A stretch of 64,000 nucleotides of DNA from Ariolimax columbianus (Eukaryota > Mollusca > Gastropoda > Stylommatophora > Arionidae): assembly GCA_036924085.1 (NCBI GenBank), contig JAVGWX010000004.1, positions 83,099,941-83,163,940 of the forward strand. The letters run 5' to 3'. Position numbers and translations under genes: made by a program. The first letter of the stretch is position 1. Each line of letters opens with the position of its first letter. Shown here in pieces: positions 22,475 through 31,755 of this stretch. The notes under the pieces are model-generated. The model saw only the letters and a program-made list of their open reading frames with translations, did not search any database and had not been told where the DNA came from.

Positions 22475-22484
22475 CAATACATTC

Positions 22485-22879
22485 AAAGCTATTATTATCA
22501 AAGCTCTCTTCCCACGGGTTGCTGGCACCCAGCCGGATATTGCCTCTGTAAACTAAACCCAGTTCAAAATGACTTTATCAATTCTAATCTATTTCTTCCC
22601 CTAACAACTTCATCTAATTTCCAACTATGTTTTTGGTTCTTATTTGTCGCCTTCTGTAGCGTGTCTGACCTCTGACGTTCTGGCAGCTTCGTTCTTTCCA
22701 GTTTCACTGTGGAATAAAAATCTCGAATTCGTGCCATGTGATGCCATCCATAGTGTATTGTCCACACCTTTTTCTGGCAACGTACCAAGGCTTCGACCAG
22801 TTTGCATGTCTTGCATATACCTTTTTCTGGCATAGGTTTTTACACACCCTTTTTCTGACAAGATACCAAAGCTTTGACC
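22485..22879. other. Probable retroelement debris
   Basis: Minus-strand frames (22833-22564) are Lys/Arg-rich and lack a recognised motif. Position directly 3' of the RNase H relic on the minus strand suggests degraded LINE sequence, but this is inference. Confidence 0.3.
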
Positions 22880-23600
22880 AGAACGAGACGCACTGACGCT
22901 CTACAGATACGTACTGGAGTCAGTCCATCAGTGTCGGCCAAAGGCAGGACACTTACTGTACTATAACTCTTCTGGGTATGGACTGCTGATATAGTTGACG
23001 GAGTACTGATCTTAAATGATTTAGGTCTGCATTTGTTTGGTTCTTTACCGCTGTAACTACGGACAAGGCATATGTTGTTCTTTGCGAATGCCCACAGTGA
23101 GTAGTTTACTCTTTTGTGCGCCCTGAAAAGGACGTTAAGTAGAGGCATTTGCTTTCTTCACATCCTGAGAGAGCTGATGAAGGTGGACCGGGATCTTCCA
23201 GGTGGTTGTCCTATGCTTGGCTTCATCTGCGTGTCACTCACTACTGTAGGGATCACGCCGATCTCTCAGCTCGTTAGCCAGGCTGCCATGAAAACAGTCC
23301 GTTTCCAGGGAGGGCTACTAGGAAGCCGAGGTGATTGTCTTGTCCAGTATGTTTTGCTTGAGCCTAACCTGTCTGATCAGTATATTTTACCTGACCAGAT
23401 GTTAGTCTTCCTCCCCTAACTGATCAAGGCATTGGTAAAAGAGACTAACTGGCTTGCATTGCTTTTGTCTGTCAGCATAGCTGCTACTCCAACTTTCAAT
23501 ACTTCTGCTCTGAAATTATTATGTGCGTAGTCTAAAGATCAGCAATTGTTCATTTCGCTGAGCTGGTGATACACAACAATGGGCCGTGATCCGGGTGCTC
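22880..23600 (-). pseudogene. LINE RNase H relic, split by a SINE-A
   Basis: On the minus strand, about 23545-23433 encodes an NNFRAEVLKVGVAAMLTDKS-like block (second RNase H acidic position). After the SINE at 23072-23424, 23063-22900 continues with SVVTAVKNQTNADLNHLRS and LYQQSIPRRVIVQ. These align in order with the RNase H domain of the rRNA-headed LINE (residues around VVTALKSQKNTELNDLR) but are clearly diverged, so this is a related family. Confidence 0.8.
23072..23424 (-). mobile_element. SINE-A with 8-bp target-site duplication
   Basis: CAAGGCAT is present at 23064-23071 and 23425-23432. The body matches other SINE-A copies, the tandem section is reduced to about one unit, and the tail is a short AAC-like stretch. 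It interrupts the LINE RNase H relic within the coding block, so it is younger than that relic. Confidence 0.85.
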
Positions 23601-23848
23601 TGTTACCTACCTGTTTCTGAAGAAATTAACCCCCGACAAACACCTGACCACTTTAAAAGATATTCACAGATCAGTCGGATAGTGCTCTAATCCTTCCCTT
23701 GACAGCCTATCAGACTCCATATTGCCAAAAACACTTCCGTGAAATGGAATCCACTGCATCTGTGTTCCCTTGAACCGATGATAAACTGTATAGAGTAACA
23801 CCTTGAGTTCTTTGAGATCTCATTTTTGTCTGGTAATATGTTCGGCCA

Positions 23849-24118
23849 TTTAACTTAACTTAACTTAGCGTCTTTATTCTGGTTTAGAAGACCCTGCAGA
23901 GTCTGTATACAACCAGTTTCATTTACATCACCTTGCTCTAAAAGCTATGCGCATCGAATTTATTCTTAAATGCATTAACTGTCCCTGCCTCCACTACCTC
24001 CTGTGCCAATGCATTCCCTCTTCTAGACACTGTAAGTGAGTTTTTCTGAGTCATTCCTCATAATTATAATTCTGGAATCTCACAATCAGCTTTGTCGCGC
24101 TTTTTTGTATTCTTTGCA
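23849..24118 (-). mobile_element. CR1-like LINE 3' portion (left part, host of copy A)
   Basis: The 3' tail (TTAAC)n at 23852-23868 and the conserved GCAGAGTC/CTGGTTGTATAC end are followed upstream (minus strand) by degraded C-terminal RT coding sequence. The element is interrupted at 24118 by the rRNA-headed LINE and resumes at 30201, as shown by alignment to the uninterrupted relative at 48712-49418. Confidence 0.8.
24107..24118. repeat. 12-bp target-site duplication of copy A (left)
   Basis: GTATTCTTTGCA is repeated exactly at 30189-30200, directly after the (GAA)n tail. Confidence 0.95.
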
Positions 24119-24756
24119 ATCTGGGGCGAGTCTCTCGGTGGCTCGATTGGCGCGCATCCAGTGTTCGTACAGCGATCTCAGTCCCGCCAGGCGGAGTGAG
24201 AGCGCGGCTTGCCCACGAAGCTCGCCCGCGTCTCCCCGGCAAGCTAGCGGGACAAGTTTGGTGGTGTTGTACCGCCGGTAACGGTGCGTTACTGTAGTCC
24301 GTACCGAGAAGCTTTGTCAGTCCGTGAGGTTTGTCGAAGGCTAGCGCGTATAGCCAATCTCGACAGTTCGTCTCGCTCGAGGTCCTTCTCTCGCAATAAG
24401 CTTGGGACCGGTAATTGGAAAGCAGGAATCGTGCCTAATGGCACTGTCCTCGCCCGACCAACCGGTCGGAGAAGGGCAGCCCGGCAGGCAAATTTCGTCT
24501 CTAGTACCAGTGAAAATCAACGCCGGGGCCGTTAGGATCCGTTCTGCACAGAGCGCTGCCATCCCTCCCCGAGCGAGCCCGGTCGGTCGGTCGGTGTGTG
24601 TACGGGGCGGCCAGGCGGTCCTAGGTCGACGGGTGAGGGACGGAAGGGTAACAACCCTCCGTCCGTTAGTCGGTCCCTGCGGCCGTCCTCGTGAGGCTTT
24701 TACACATCCATCCATCCGACCAGTGTGTGTGGCAAACACGGTTCGTCTCCGACAGA
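24119..24756 (+). other. 5' external transcribed spacer-like leader
   Basis: A GC-rich, CpG-rich block that starts at ATCTGGGG and runs directly into 18S rRNA. Copy B carries a clearly homologous block (38473-39107) with shared CGATCTCAGTCCCGCCAGGC and CGACAGATATCTGGTTGATC. Position immediately upstream of mature 18S and base composition fit a 5' ETS. Whether the first base equals a pol I start cannot be told from sequence alone. Minus- and plus-strand open frames here are compositional. Confidence 0.75.
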
Positions 24757-25922
24757 TATCTGGTTGATCCTGCCAGCAGTCATATGCTTGTATCAAAGAT
24801 TAAGCCATGCATGTCTAAGTTCACACTGTCTCACGATGAAACCGCGAATGGTTCATTAAATCAGTCGAGGTTCCTTAAATGACACGATCCTACTTGGATA
24901 ACTGTGGCAATTCTAGAGCTAATACATGCTTACCAAGCTCCGACCCTCGCGGAATGAGCGCTTTTATTAGTTCAAAATCAATTGTCGTTTCCCCTTACGG
25001 GGTTGCGGCGTCCCCACTGGTGACTCTGGATAACTTTGTGCTGATCGCATGGCCTCATGTGCCGGCGACGCATCTTTCAAATGTCTGCCATATCAAATGT
25101 CGATGGTACGTGACATGCCTACCATGTTTGTAACGAGTAACGGGGAAACAGAGTTTGATTCCGGAGAGGGGAGCATGAGAAACGGCTACCACATCCAAGG
25201 AAGGCAGCAGGCGCGCAACTTACCCACTCCCGGCACGGGGAGGTAGTGACGAAAAATAACAATATTGGAATCTTTCGAGGTCCTGTAATTGGAATGAGTA
25301 CACTTTAAATCCTTTAACGAGGATCTATTAGAGGGCAAGTCTGGTGCCAGCAGCCGCGGTAATTCCAGCTCCAATAGCGTATATTAAAGTTGTTGCAGTT
25401 AAAAAGCTCGTAGTTGGATCTGAGGCGCAGGCGGGCGGTCCGGCTTGCGCCGTTTCACTGCCCGTTGTCTCCTGTCCTACCGTCTGCCGGCTCTCTCCCG
25501 CGGGTGCTCTTCGCTGAGCGTCCCAGGTTTACTTTGAAAAAATTAGAGTGTTCGAAGCAGGCCTCGGCTGCCTGAATAATGGTGCATGGAATAATGGAAT
25601 AGGATCTCGGTTCTATTTTGTTGATTTACGGAACTGGATGTAATGATTAACAGGGACAAACGGGGGCATTCGTACTGTGGCGTTAGAGGTGAAATTCTTT
25701 GATCGCCGCAAGACGAGCTACTGCGAAAGCATTTGTGAAGAATGTTTTCATTAATCAAGAACGAAAGTCAGGGGCGCGAAAGACGATCAGATACCGTCGT
25801 AGTTCTGACCATAAATGATGCCGACTTGCGATCTGCAGGAGTTGTGGCTTAATTTGACTCAACACGCCCGGTTCAAATACTGTAATGATTTACAGACTGA
25901 TAGCTCTTTCTTGATTTGGTGG
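24757..25922 (+). rRNA. Partial 18S rRNA, retrotransposon-borne pseudogene
   Basis: It begins TATCTGGTTGATCCTGCCAG, the eukaryotic SSU 5' end. It continues through GTGCCAGCAGCCGCGGTAAT (about 25345), the V4 region and GGCTTAATTTGACTCAACAC (about 25846) to TGATAGCTCTTTCTTGATTT just before the junction. Roughly the last third of 18S is absent. Around 25840 an internal block is also missing: sequence jumps from CTGCAGGAGT to the GGCTTAATTTGAC segment, while copy B retains the intervening part. Several substitutions at normally invariant positions indicate it is not a functional gene. Confidence 0.93.
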
Positions 25923-26300
25923 GTCTAATAGGGAATGTGTGCTGGAATTAGACCCTCGGAAGACAGGTTAGTTTTACCCTACTGATGACAGGTCGTTGCT
26001 ACGGTAATCCTGCTCAATCTGAGAGGAATTGCAGGTTTCAGACATCTGGTTCACATGCGTGGCTGATAAGCCAATGGTGCGAGGCTACCATCTGAGGGAT
26101 TATGGCCGAACGCCTCTAAGCTGGAATCCCGCCTGGATATGCGACGATATTCTTAATACCACTGCGACGGGAGGCAACGATATGGTTATGACCTGGGGCT
26201 CGCGTCTCAGCCCGACCTGGTCGAGCCGCAGAAAGAGGTCTCTGCCGTCCCGCCGATCAAAGCGGGCGAGGACCTGTCCGATATTGACCCCACGCGGCGT
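25923..26300 (+). rRNA. 28S rRNA 3'-terminal fragment fused to 18S
   Basis: Starting at CTAATAGGGAATGTGTGCTG the sequence follows the end of LSU rRNA: AGACAGGTTAGTTTTACCCT, TACGGTAATCCTGCTCA, GAGAGGAATTGCAGGTTTCA, CCAATGGTGCGAGGCTACCA and GAACGCCTCTAAGCTGGAAT. It then has a 3' tail region with GCCGATCAAAGCGGGCGAGG. ITS1, 5.8S, ITS2 and most of 28S are missing. The exact 3' limit is uncertain. Confidence 0.9.
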
Positions 26301-27107
26301 GGAGGTATGAAATCATTTGTAGACGACTTAGTTATCGGTCGGGGTGTCGCAAGCAGTAGAACAGCCACCTTACTGCAAACTGTTGAGACTCAGCCCTCAA
26401 TCATGAGATTTGTTCGCACACCAGACGAACATCTCCGTGCCATGACCAAGCTTGTTTCCTGGCTAAATGCACTCTTGCCTCGTTCTTTACTTTTGTCTTC
26501 TATCAGTCATCCCAATGGACGCAGAAGAGATGCAGGCCAGTAGACATTGCACCTCTGCCCCTCTGTGACAACCTCCCAGGTGGCGGGGAATGCTAAGCGT
26601 ACCCTCACTGCAGAGGAGCCGAGAATACTAAAGGGGAGCAAGAACCCCCACTCACACGTATATGCTACGTTTCTGGCAGGACGTGACGATCCTGGGACAC
26701 AGACACACTGGACTGCCTCTCTTCCGGGATACTTGAAAAACTAGTACATAAGTCCATCATATCATCATCATCATCATTACCTTTCGACACGAGCGGTGAA
26801 GACTCGATAGTCCTGCAAGACAACTTTCCTAAGATAGACAACTCTGACCTCAAACAACTGCTGCCTTGCAGATGGGCTGGGGACAGCCAAAGGCTAAGGA
26901 GGGCAGCCTTACAGAAACGCCTGTTGAAATAGGATGCACTGGGCCACAGGCCTAATGAAACAGTACAACGTAAATCGCTGTATGATGACGTCACAATTTA
27001 AAAGAAGAAAGTATGGTGCTCATCCTGTGGAGTCCCACCAAGCAGAGAGAGTGCTGGGCCCCACGCCTTGAAGTGGCCCACCTGATGCTACTGGTGGTCA
27101 CCCACCT
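26301..27107 (+). other. LINE leader between rRNA and ORF2
   Basis: About 800 bp conserved in copy B (35666 to about 36310, minus). It includes CATGAGATTTGTTCGCACAC, a block around 26800-26960 with GGCTAAGGAGGGCAGCC and ACGCCTGTTGAAATAGGATG, and the segment leading into ORF2. The 26880-26960 block resembles the SINE-B core. I see no zinc-knuckle gag-like ORF1, which related LINEs usually have. Confidence 0.7.
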
Positions 27108-30100
27108 ATGTGCTGTGGAGTCAAGGCACAAGGACATGGGGCAAGAGCTATTGACCAAAAACTCAAGACCCTTAAAATACTACAGTGGAATGTGGAGGGA
27201 GTCATTAACAAAAAGGTTTATCTAACAAATCGCCTGTTCGAAGGCGAGATAGACGTGGCATGCATCCAAGAAACGCACCTCAACAACAACCACAGATTCT
27301 CAATCAGAGGATTCCAGACCTTCCGACTTGATAGAGAAGGTCACAAAGGAGAGGTTCTGATACTGACACATAACTGCATACCAAGTAGCGCAGAAATTGT
27401 AGGAGTTGACATAATGACACAAAAAACTAAATCCGTATATTCAACCTGTATGGCCCACCCAACAAAGATCTGTCGCTCTCGAGTATGGAAATCAAGGACT
27501 CCAGCTGCCTAGTGGTAGGAGACTTCAACAGTCACTCGGAGAGATGGGGATATTCAGACACAGACAGCAGAGGTGATGAAGTGGAAGACTGGGAGATAGA
27601 CACAAATCTCTATCTTATCAATAGGCCAGATGACAGCCCTAGCTTCTATTCCAGAACATGGCATACCACCTCCACTCCAGACTTGGCCTTCTCCACGGGG
27701 GATATTCACAACAAAATAGATCGTCAGGTGCTCGACCAATTAACAGGTAGTGACCACACACGAAATAACAATTTGAAACCTATGGTGGAAAGCCTAAGCA
27801 AAGCAATAATGCAAGCAGCCACCGAGACCATCCCAAGAGGAGCAAGGGAAAACTACAAGCCATATTGGAATGATGAACTGCAGAAAGCTGAGGATAAAGT
27901 CTCAAATGCTAGAGGCATGGCAGAGAGAGAGCAATCTATGAAAGCAAATATCGCCATCAAGGCCCATCACTGCAAAATACAAAAGAACACTGAACCAAAT
28001 AACAAGAGACAGTTGGAAAAAACAAAACAGAAAGCCTCAATCTAGATAAAGAAGGGAACAAACTATGGAATTTAGTGAGAGCCATGAATGACGAAATACC
28101 ATCAAATAAACAAATTACTATCAAGCAGGGCGACAACATGGTTACCGGAAAAAAAGCAGCAAACGCCTTTATAGAACATTATGCAAGAGCAAACCACATT
28201 GATGTCCCTACAGACAGGCATACAGACATTAGTGGAGAACAAAAGAGCCACAACAACATCAAGATTGCACGAGAGGAGCCCATGATGGCAAAACTAACAA
28301 TGAATGAAATGAATGATGCCATGAGAACTTTAAAGAAAAAGAAATAGCCTGGAAAAGATGGGGTAACAAATGAAATGCTGACGGGGTTTAGCCAAACAGC
28401 AAAGAAGAAGTTACTGTCAGTCCTGAACCAAAGCTGGAAAAGGGGAATTGTACCGCAGGTATGGAAAGATGCTGTACTTATACCCGTACCAAAGAAAGAA
28501 AAAGATAGAACAGATCCAAATGGATACAGGCCTATCAGTTTACTGAGCTGTGTAGGTAAACTAATGGAGCGTATGATAAACACTAGACTGATGTGGCACC
28601 TGGAAGCAAAACACATATTAATTCCACAGCAAGCAGGATTTAGACAACACAGATCCACTGAGGACCAGATCACTCTCATAGCACAGGAAATAGAGGATGC
28701 TTACCAAGAGAAAAAGCATACAGTAGCGGTTTGGGTGCATCTAGAGAAGGCATTTGATAAGGTGTGGAAAGAGGGACTTAAAGTCAAGCTACGAAGAAGT
28801 GAAGTACCTGGAAAAATATACAGATGGATCAGCCACTACCTCGAAAACAGAACAGCCAGAGTTCAAGTACAAGGGCAGATGAACAAAAAGGAGACACTAG
28901 AGCAAGGAGTACCCCAAGGGGAGGTACTGTCACCCACACTTTTTCTGGTGTATATAAACAACATCATAGAGAATATACCAAGAAGAGTCCACAGCTCCAT
29001 GTTTGCAGACGATCTGGCTATGTGGACCTCTGAAAAAAATCTCATGCAGTAGGCCCTAACATCGTCGGAGGAGTGGGCGAAATCATGGCTGGTCAAAATA
29101 AAAGAAGAAAAAACAACATGTACGATATTCTTGCTTTCAAATAAACCACAGAACACCAAACTAAGTCTTAACGGCAAATATCTGCGGCCAAACGACAACC
29201 CAAACTACTTGGGCGTCACATTTGATCGGCACATGACATGGAAAAGTCAGATCGAGAGAAACCGAATGAGAGCCAGACAAAGAATGGCAATCATGAGGAA
29301 ACTTGCTGGCACAAGCTGGGGAGCAGACGAAAGAATACTGAAGAAACTGTACACTAGAAGAGTGAGACCAGTTCTTGAGTATGGCATTGCGGCATGGACA
29401 ACAGCAGTAAAGGCGAACTTTGATAAAATTAGCAAACTTCAAAACCAAGCCATGAGAGTTATAACAGGAGGCATGCAGTCAATTGTAGAACTTGAAAAGA
29501 TTACAAATCTGCAATCCATGACCGACAGAAGAGACTGCAGAGCCCAGCAGCAAACAGAGAAACTAAGAAGACTGACAGACCATCCAATGTATCAGAGACT
29601 AAATAGATTTGGAAAAGGGAAACTAAAGCGGAGAAACTTTGCAGAAATAGACAAAGCAAAGATGAGCAAAGACCCTATGAACACCATAACAACACCAAAG
29701 CCCATCCCTACTGTACGCAAACCCACATGGAAGCAGCATATCACTCCGGAGGTGGTAGAAAATATACCAGGTATTGGAAACAAGAACAGCCAGACTGAAA
29801 AAGAAAGAAGAGACATAACCCTGAGGTACATAGCGAAAAACTACCCAAGCATGGACTGGACCCATGCATTTACCAACGGTTCTGTAACAAACACAAGACA
29901 GAATGGAGGGGGAGGGTTATTCCTGAGCCTAACAAATGGTAGAAAAATAACACTGTCAGTGGCAACTGGAAAATTCTCAAGCAATTTCAGAGCGGAGGCA
30001 GAGGCACTGAAGGCTGCAGTAAAAGCAATGCTGACAGACGAAAGCAATGAAAGCCAGATAGTCCTGTTTACATTAGTAGTGCCAACACTAGACAAGCTCT

Positions 30101-30165
30101 ATGGCAGTGTCGACAGTCTCAGGATGACAGCTGCTTTCTTCGAACAAATTCAAGTTAACGTCTGA
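27108..30165 (+). pseudogene. Copy A ORF2 (endonuclease-RT-RNase H), degraded
   Basis: The pieces, in order, are as follows. AP-endonuclease: ILQWNVEGVINKK, IDVACIQETHLNNN, VVGDFNSHSERWG and SDH (27160-27760). RT: GYRPISLLSCVGKLMERMI, QAGFRQHRSTEDQ, VHLEKAFDKVW (first catalytic Asp of the VDLEKAF motif reads His), QGVPQGEVLSPTLFLVYI, FADDLAMW. RNase H: FTNGSV (catalytic Asp reads Asn) and FRAEAEAL. Relative to copy B, about 45 codons are deleted just after SDH, stops occur near 28345 and 29050, and most of RNase H plus the Cys/His finger is deleted near 30075. It ends at DKLYGSVDSLRMTAAFFE, then the stop, ~10 nt and (GAA)n. Confidence 0.93.
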
Positions 30166-30188
30166 CAGCGTACGAAGAAGAAGAAGAA

Positions 30189-30200
30189 GTATTCTTTGCA
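30189..30200. repeat. 12-bp target-site duplication of copy A (right)
   Basis: GTATTCTTTGCA matches 24107-24118 exactly. Confidence 0.95.
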
Positions 30201-30530
30201 GCAATGTTTATATCCCCTCTATGATAAGGACTCCACACCGGTACACAGTACTCCAATCTAGGTCAAACTAATGCTTTATACAGTTTGACTATCACTTCCT
30301 TGCTCCTATGTTTAATATTTCTTTTTATCATACCTAACATTGCATTTGCCTTATTCACTGCTACCTGAATTGCTCACTCACCTTATCTGTATGATCTATT
30401 ATAACCCCTAGGTCCCTTTCCTTATCTATCTTTCTAATATTGTTCTCTCCCATTCTGTAATTATGTTTCATATTGTGGATGACTGTACATTTATCTACAT
30501 TAAATTTATCTACATTAATTTGACAATGTT
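30201..30530 (-). mobile_element. CR1-like LINE (right part, host of copy A)
   Basis: This continues the interrupted element. TATGATAAGGACTCC, TAATGCTTTATACAGTTTGA and TCCTTGCTCCTATG align with the uninterrupted relative at about 49155-49260. On the minus strand they encode degraded RT thumb sequence (KEVIVKLYK-like, and AKAN-like). It fades out near 30530. Confidence 0.8.
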
Positions 30531-31718
30531 GTGTAAACATGTAACAACAGTCATCAGGGTTTCAAAGGAAGCCTGTAGTGAAGCATTAGAACAGACAGGA
30601 TAGGCTGAGCTATACAACAAGTTTGGGTTAAAGGGCAGGAGCCCATAGGCTGCTGGATCAATAACCATGCAGCAAGTTTTGTGAAGAATTAGTGAAGACA
30701 TCCCTTTGCATAAAGCAAATGTGAAATAAATTAGAAATTGTAATGGTAATTTTTATTTAAGAGTAGTGACATGTTAGCAAACATGTGAAGTGGCAAAGCT
30801 GATTGTGTCCAGCCTAACACAGCATAGGAATCAGGTCAATTAGTAGCTAGAAGACGCTCAAGAGCGACCTATTTTTTTCCCCTCACAATATGTCAGCCAC
30901 AAATTATGCCAGCCTTCCCTGACTGGATTTCTATTTTTAGAACAGGTGATCTATTATGTTTTTTTATGTTCATGACTGCTTACCCTAAAATTATCATCAC
31001 GCTCTGCTACTGAAGGAAGTTCGCTTCCTTTATTTAGCCAGCCTTCCCTCACTGGATTTATATTTTTAGAACAGTGGAGCTATTATGTTCTTTTATGTTC
31101 ATGACTATGCTTACCCTAAAAAATTATCATAACGCTTTGCTACTGAAGGGAGCCAAGAAAAAGATGAATGGTGTTAAGGAAACACCAGAGAGCCATGGAT
31201 AGAAAGTATCAAAGACTACACATATGGCACATAAAAGAAGACTGCACTTACACAAAATGGATAGAGGAGATTAGATGAGATGACATTTAGTTCTAGATTT
31301 ACTCTTCTCAATTAGCCAATCTCTGATCTAAATTAGGCAATGATTGCAGGATACAAGACTTGAATGTATCATGGCCTCTCCTGCCAGTCTATCTCACCTA
31401 CACAGTGGATCCTGTTATACCCAGTAATCTTGCCAATGCTTGGGTGTTAGCCCTAGCGGGAGGTAAGATGGGACAGCAAACGAGGTTAAGACGAAGACAG
31501 AGCACCGAGCCAGATGGGAGAGGTGGAGCACACTCCACCATAGAACAGATGCTGAAGACACAGGTACCAGGCCAAGAGGAACACAAGTAACCCTGGTGGC
31601 AAACAACTCACCCAACCCCTTTTTTTGTGTATATGTCTACATAAAATTCCAAACATAATTGATATGGTGCTTGTACTGTGAAGTTCCTCCAGGCAGGAGC
31701 AGGACAGGGTTATGAGTC
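30531..31718. other. Spacer between the two rRNA-headed LINEs
   Basis: No gene was recognised. It contains a ~129-bp direct duplication (listed separately). The plus-strand open frame 31360-31590 has no identifiable domain. Confidence 0.4.
30909..31150. repeat. Tandem duplication of a ~129-bp unit
   Basis: CCAGCCTTCCCTGACTGGAT at 30909 recurs as CCAGCCTTCCCTCACTGGAT at 31038. Similarity continues through TATGTTCATGACT and GCTACTGAAGG in each unit. Confidence 0.85.
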
Positions 31719-31729
31719 TCAACAGATCC
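31719..31729. repeat. 11-bp target-site duplication of copy B (3' side)
   Basis: TCAACAGATCC recurs exactly at 39108-39118, outside the 5' end of copy B. Confidence 0.9.
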
Positions 31730-31755
31730 TTCTTCTTCTTCTTCTGCGTACACAG

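Larger units (their letters stand above)
24119..30188 (+). mobile_element. Copy A of the rRNA-headed LINE (complete unit with TSD)
   Basis: One contiguous retrotransposed unit. It comprises external-spacer-like sequence (24119-24756), partial 18S rRNA (24757-25922), the 3' end of 28S rRNA (25923 to about 26300), a leader (about 26300-27100), degraded ORF2 (about 27108-30165) and a (GAA)n tail. The exact 12-bp duplication outside both ends, and the uninterrupted CR1-like LINE that rejoins across it, show that ribosomal and LINE parts inserted together. The same order is found in copy B at 31730-39107. Confidence 0.9.

Noticed and set aside
24284..26310. Open frames across the ribosomal region (including 24341-24796 and 26029-26310)
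   Set aside because: They overlap recognisable spacer, 18S and 28S sequence and are by-products of GC-rich non-coding DNA.
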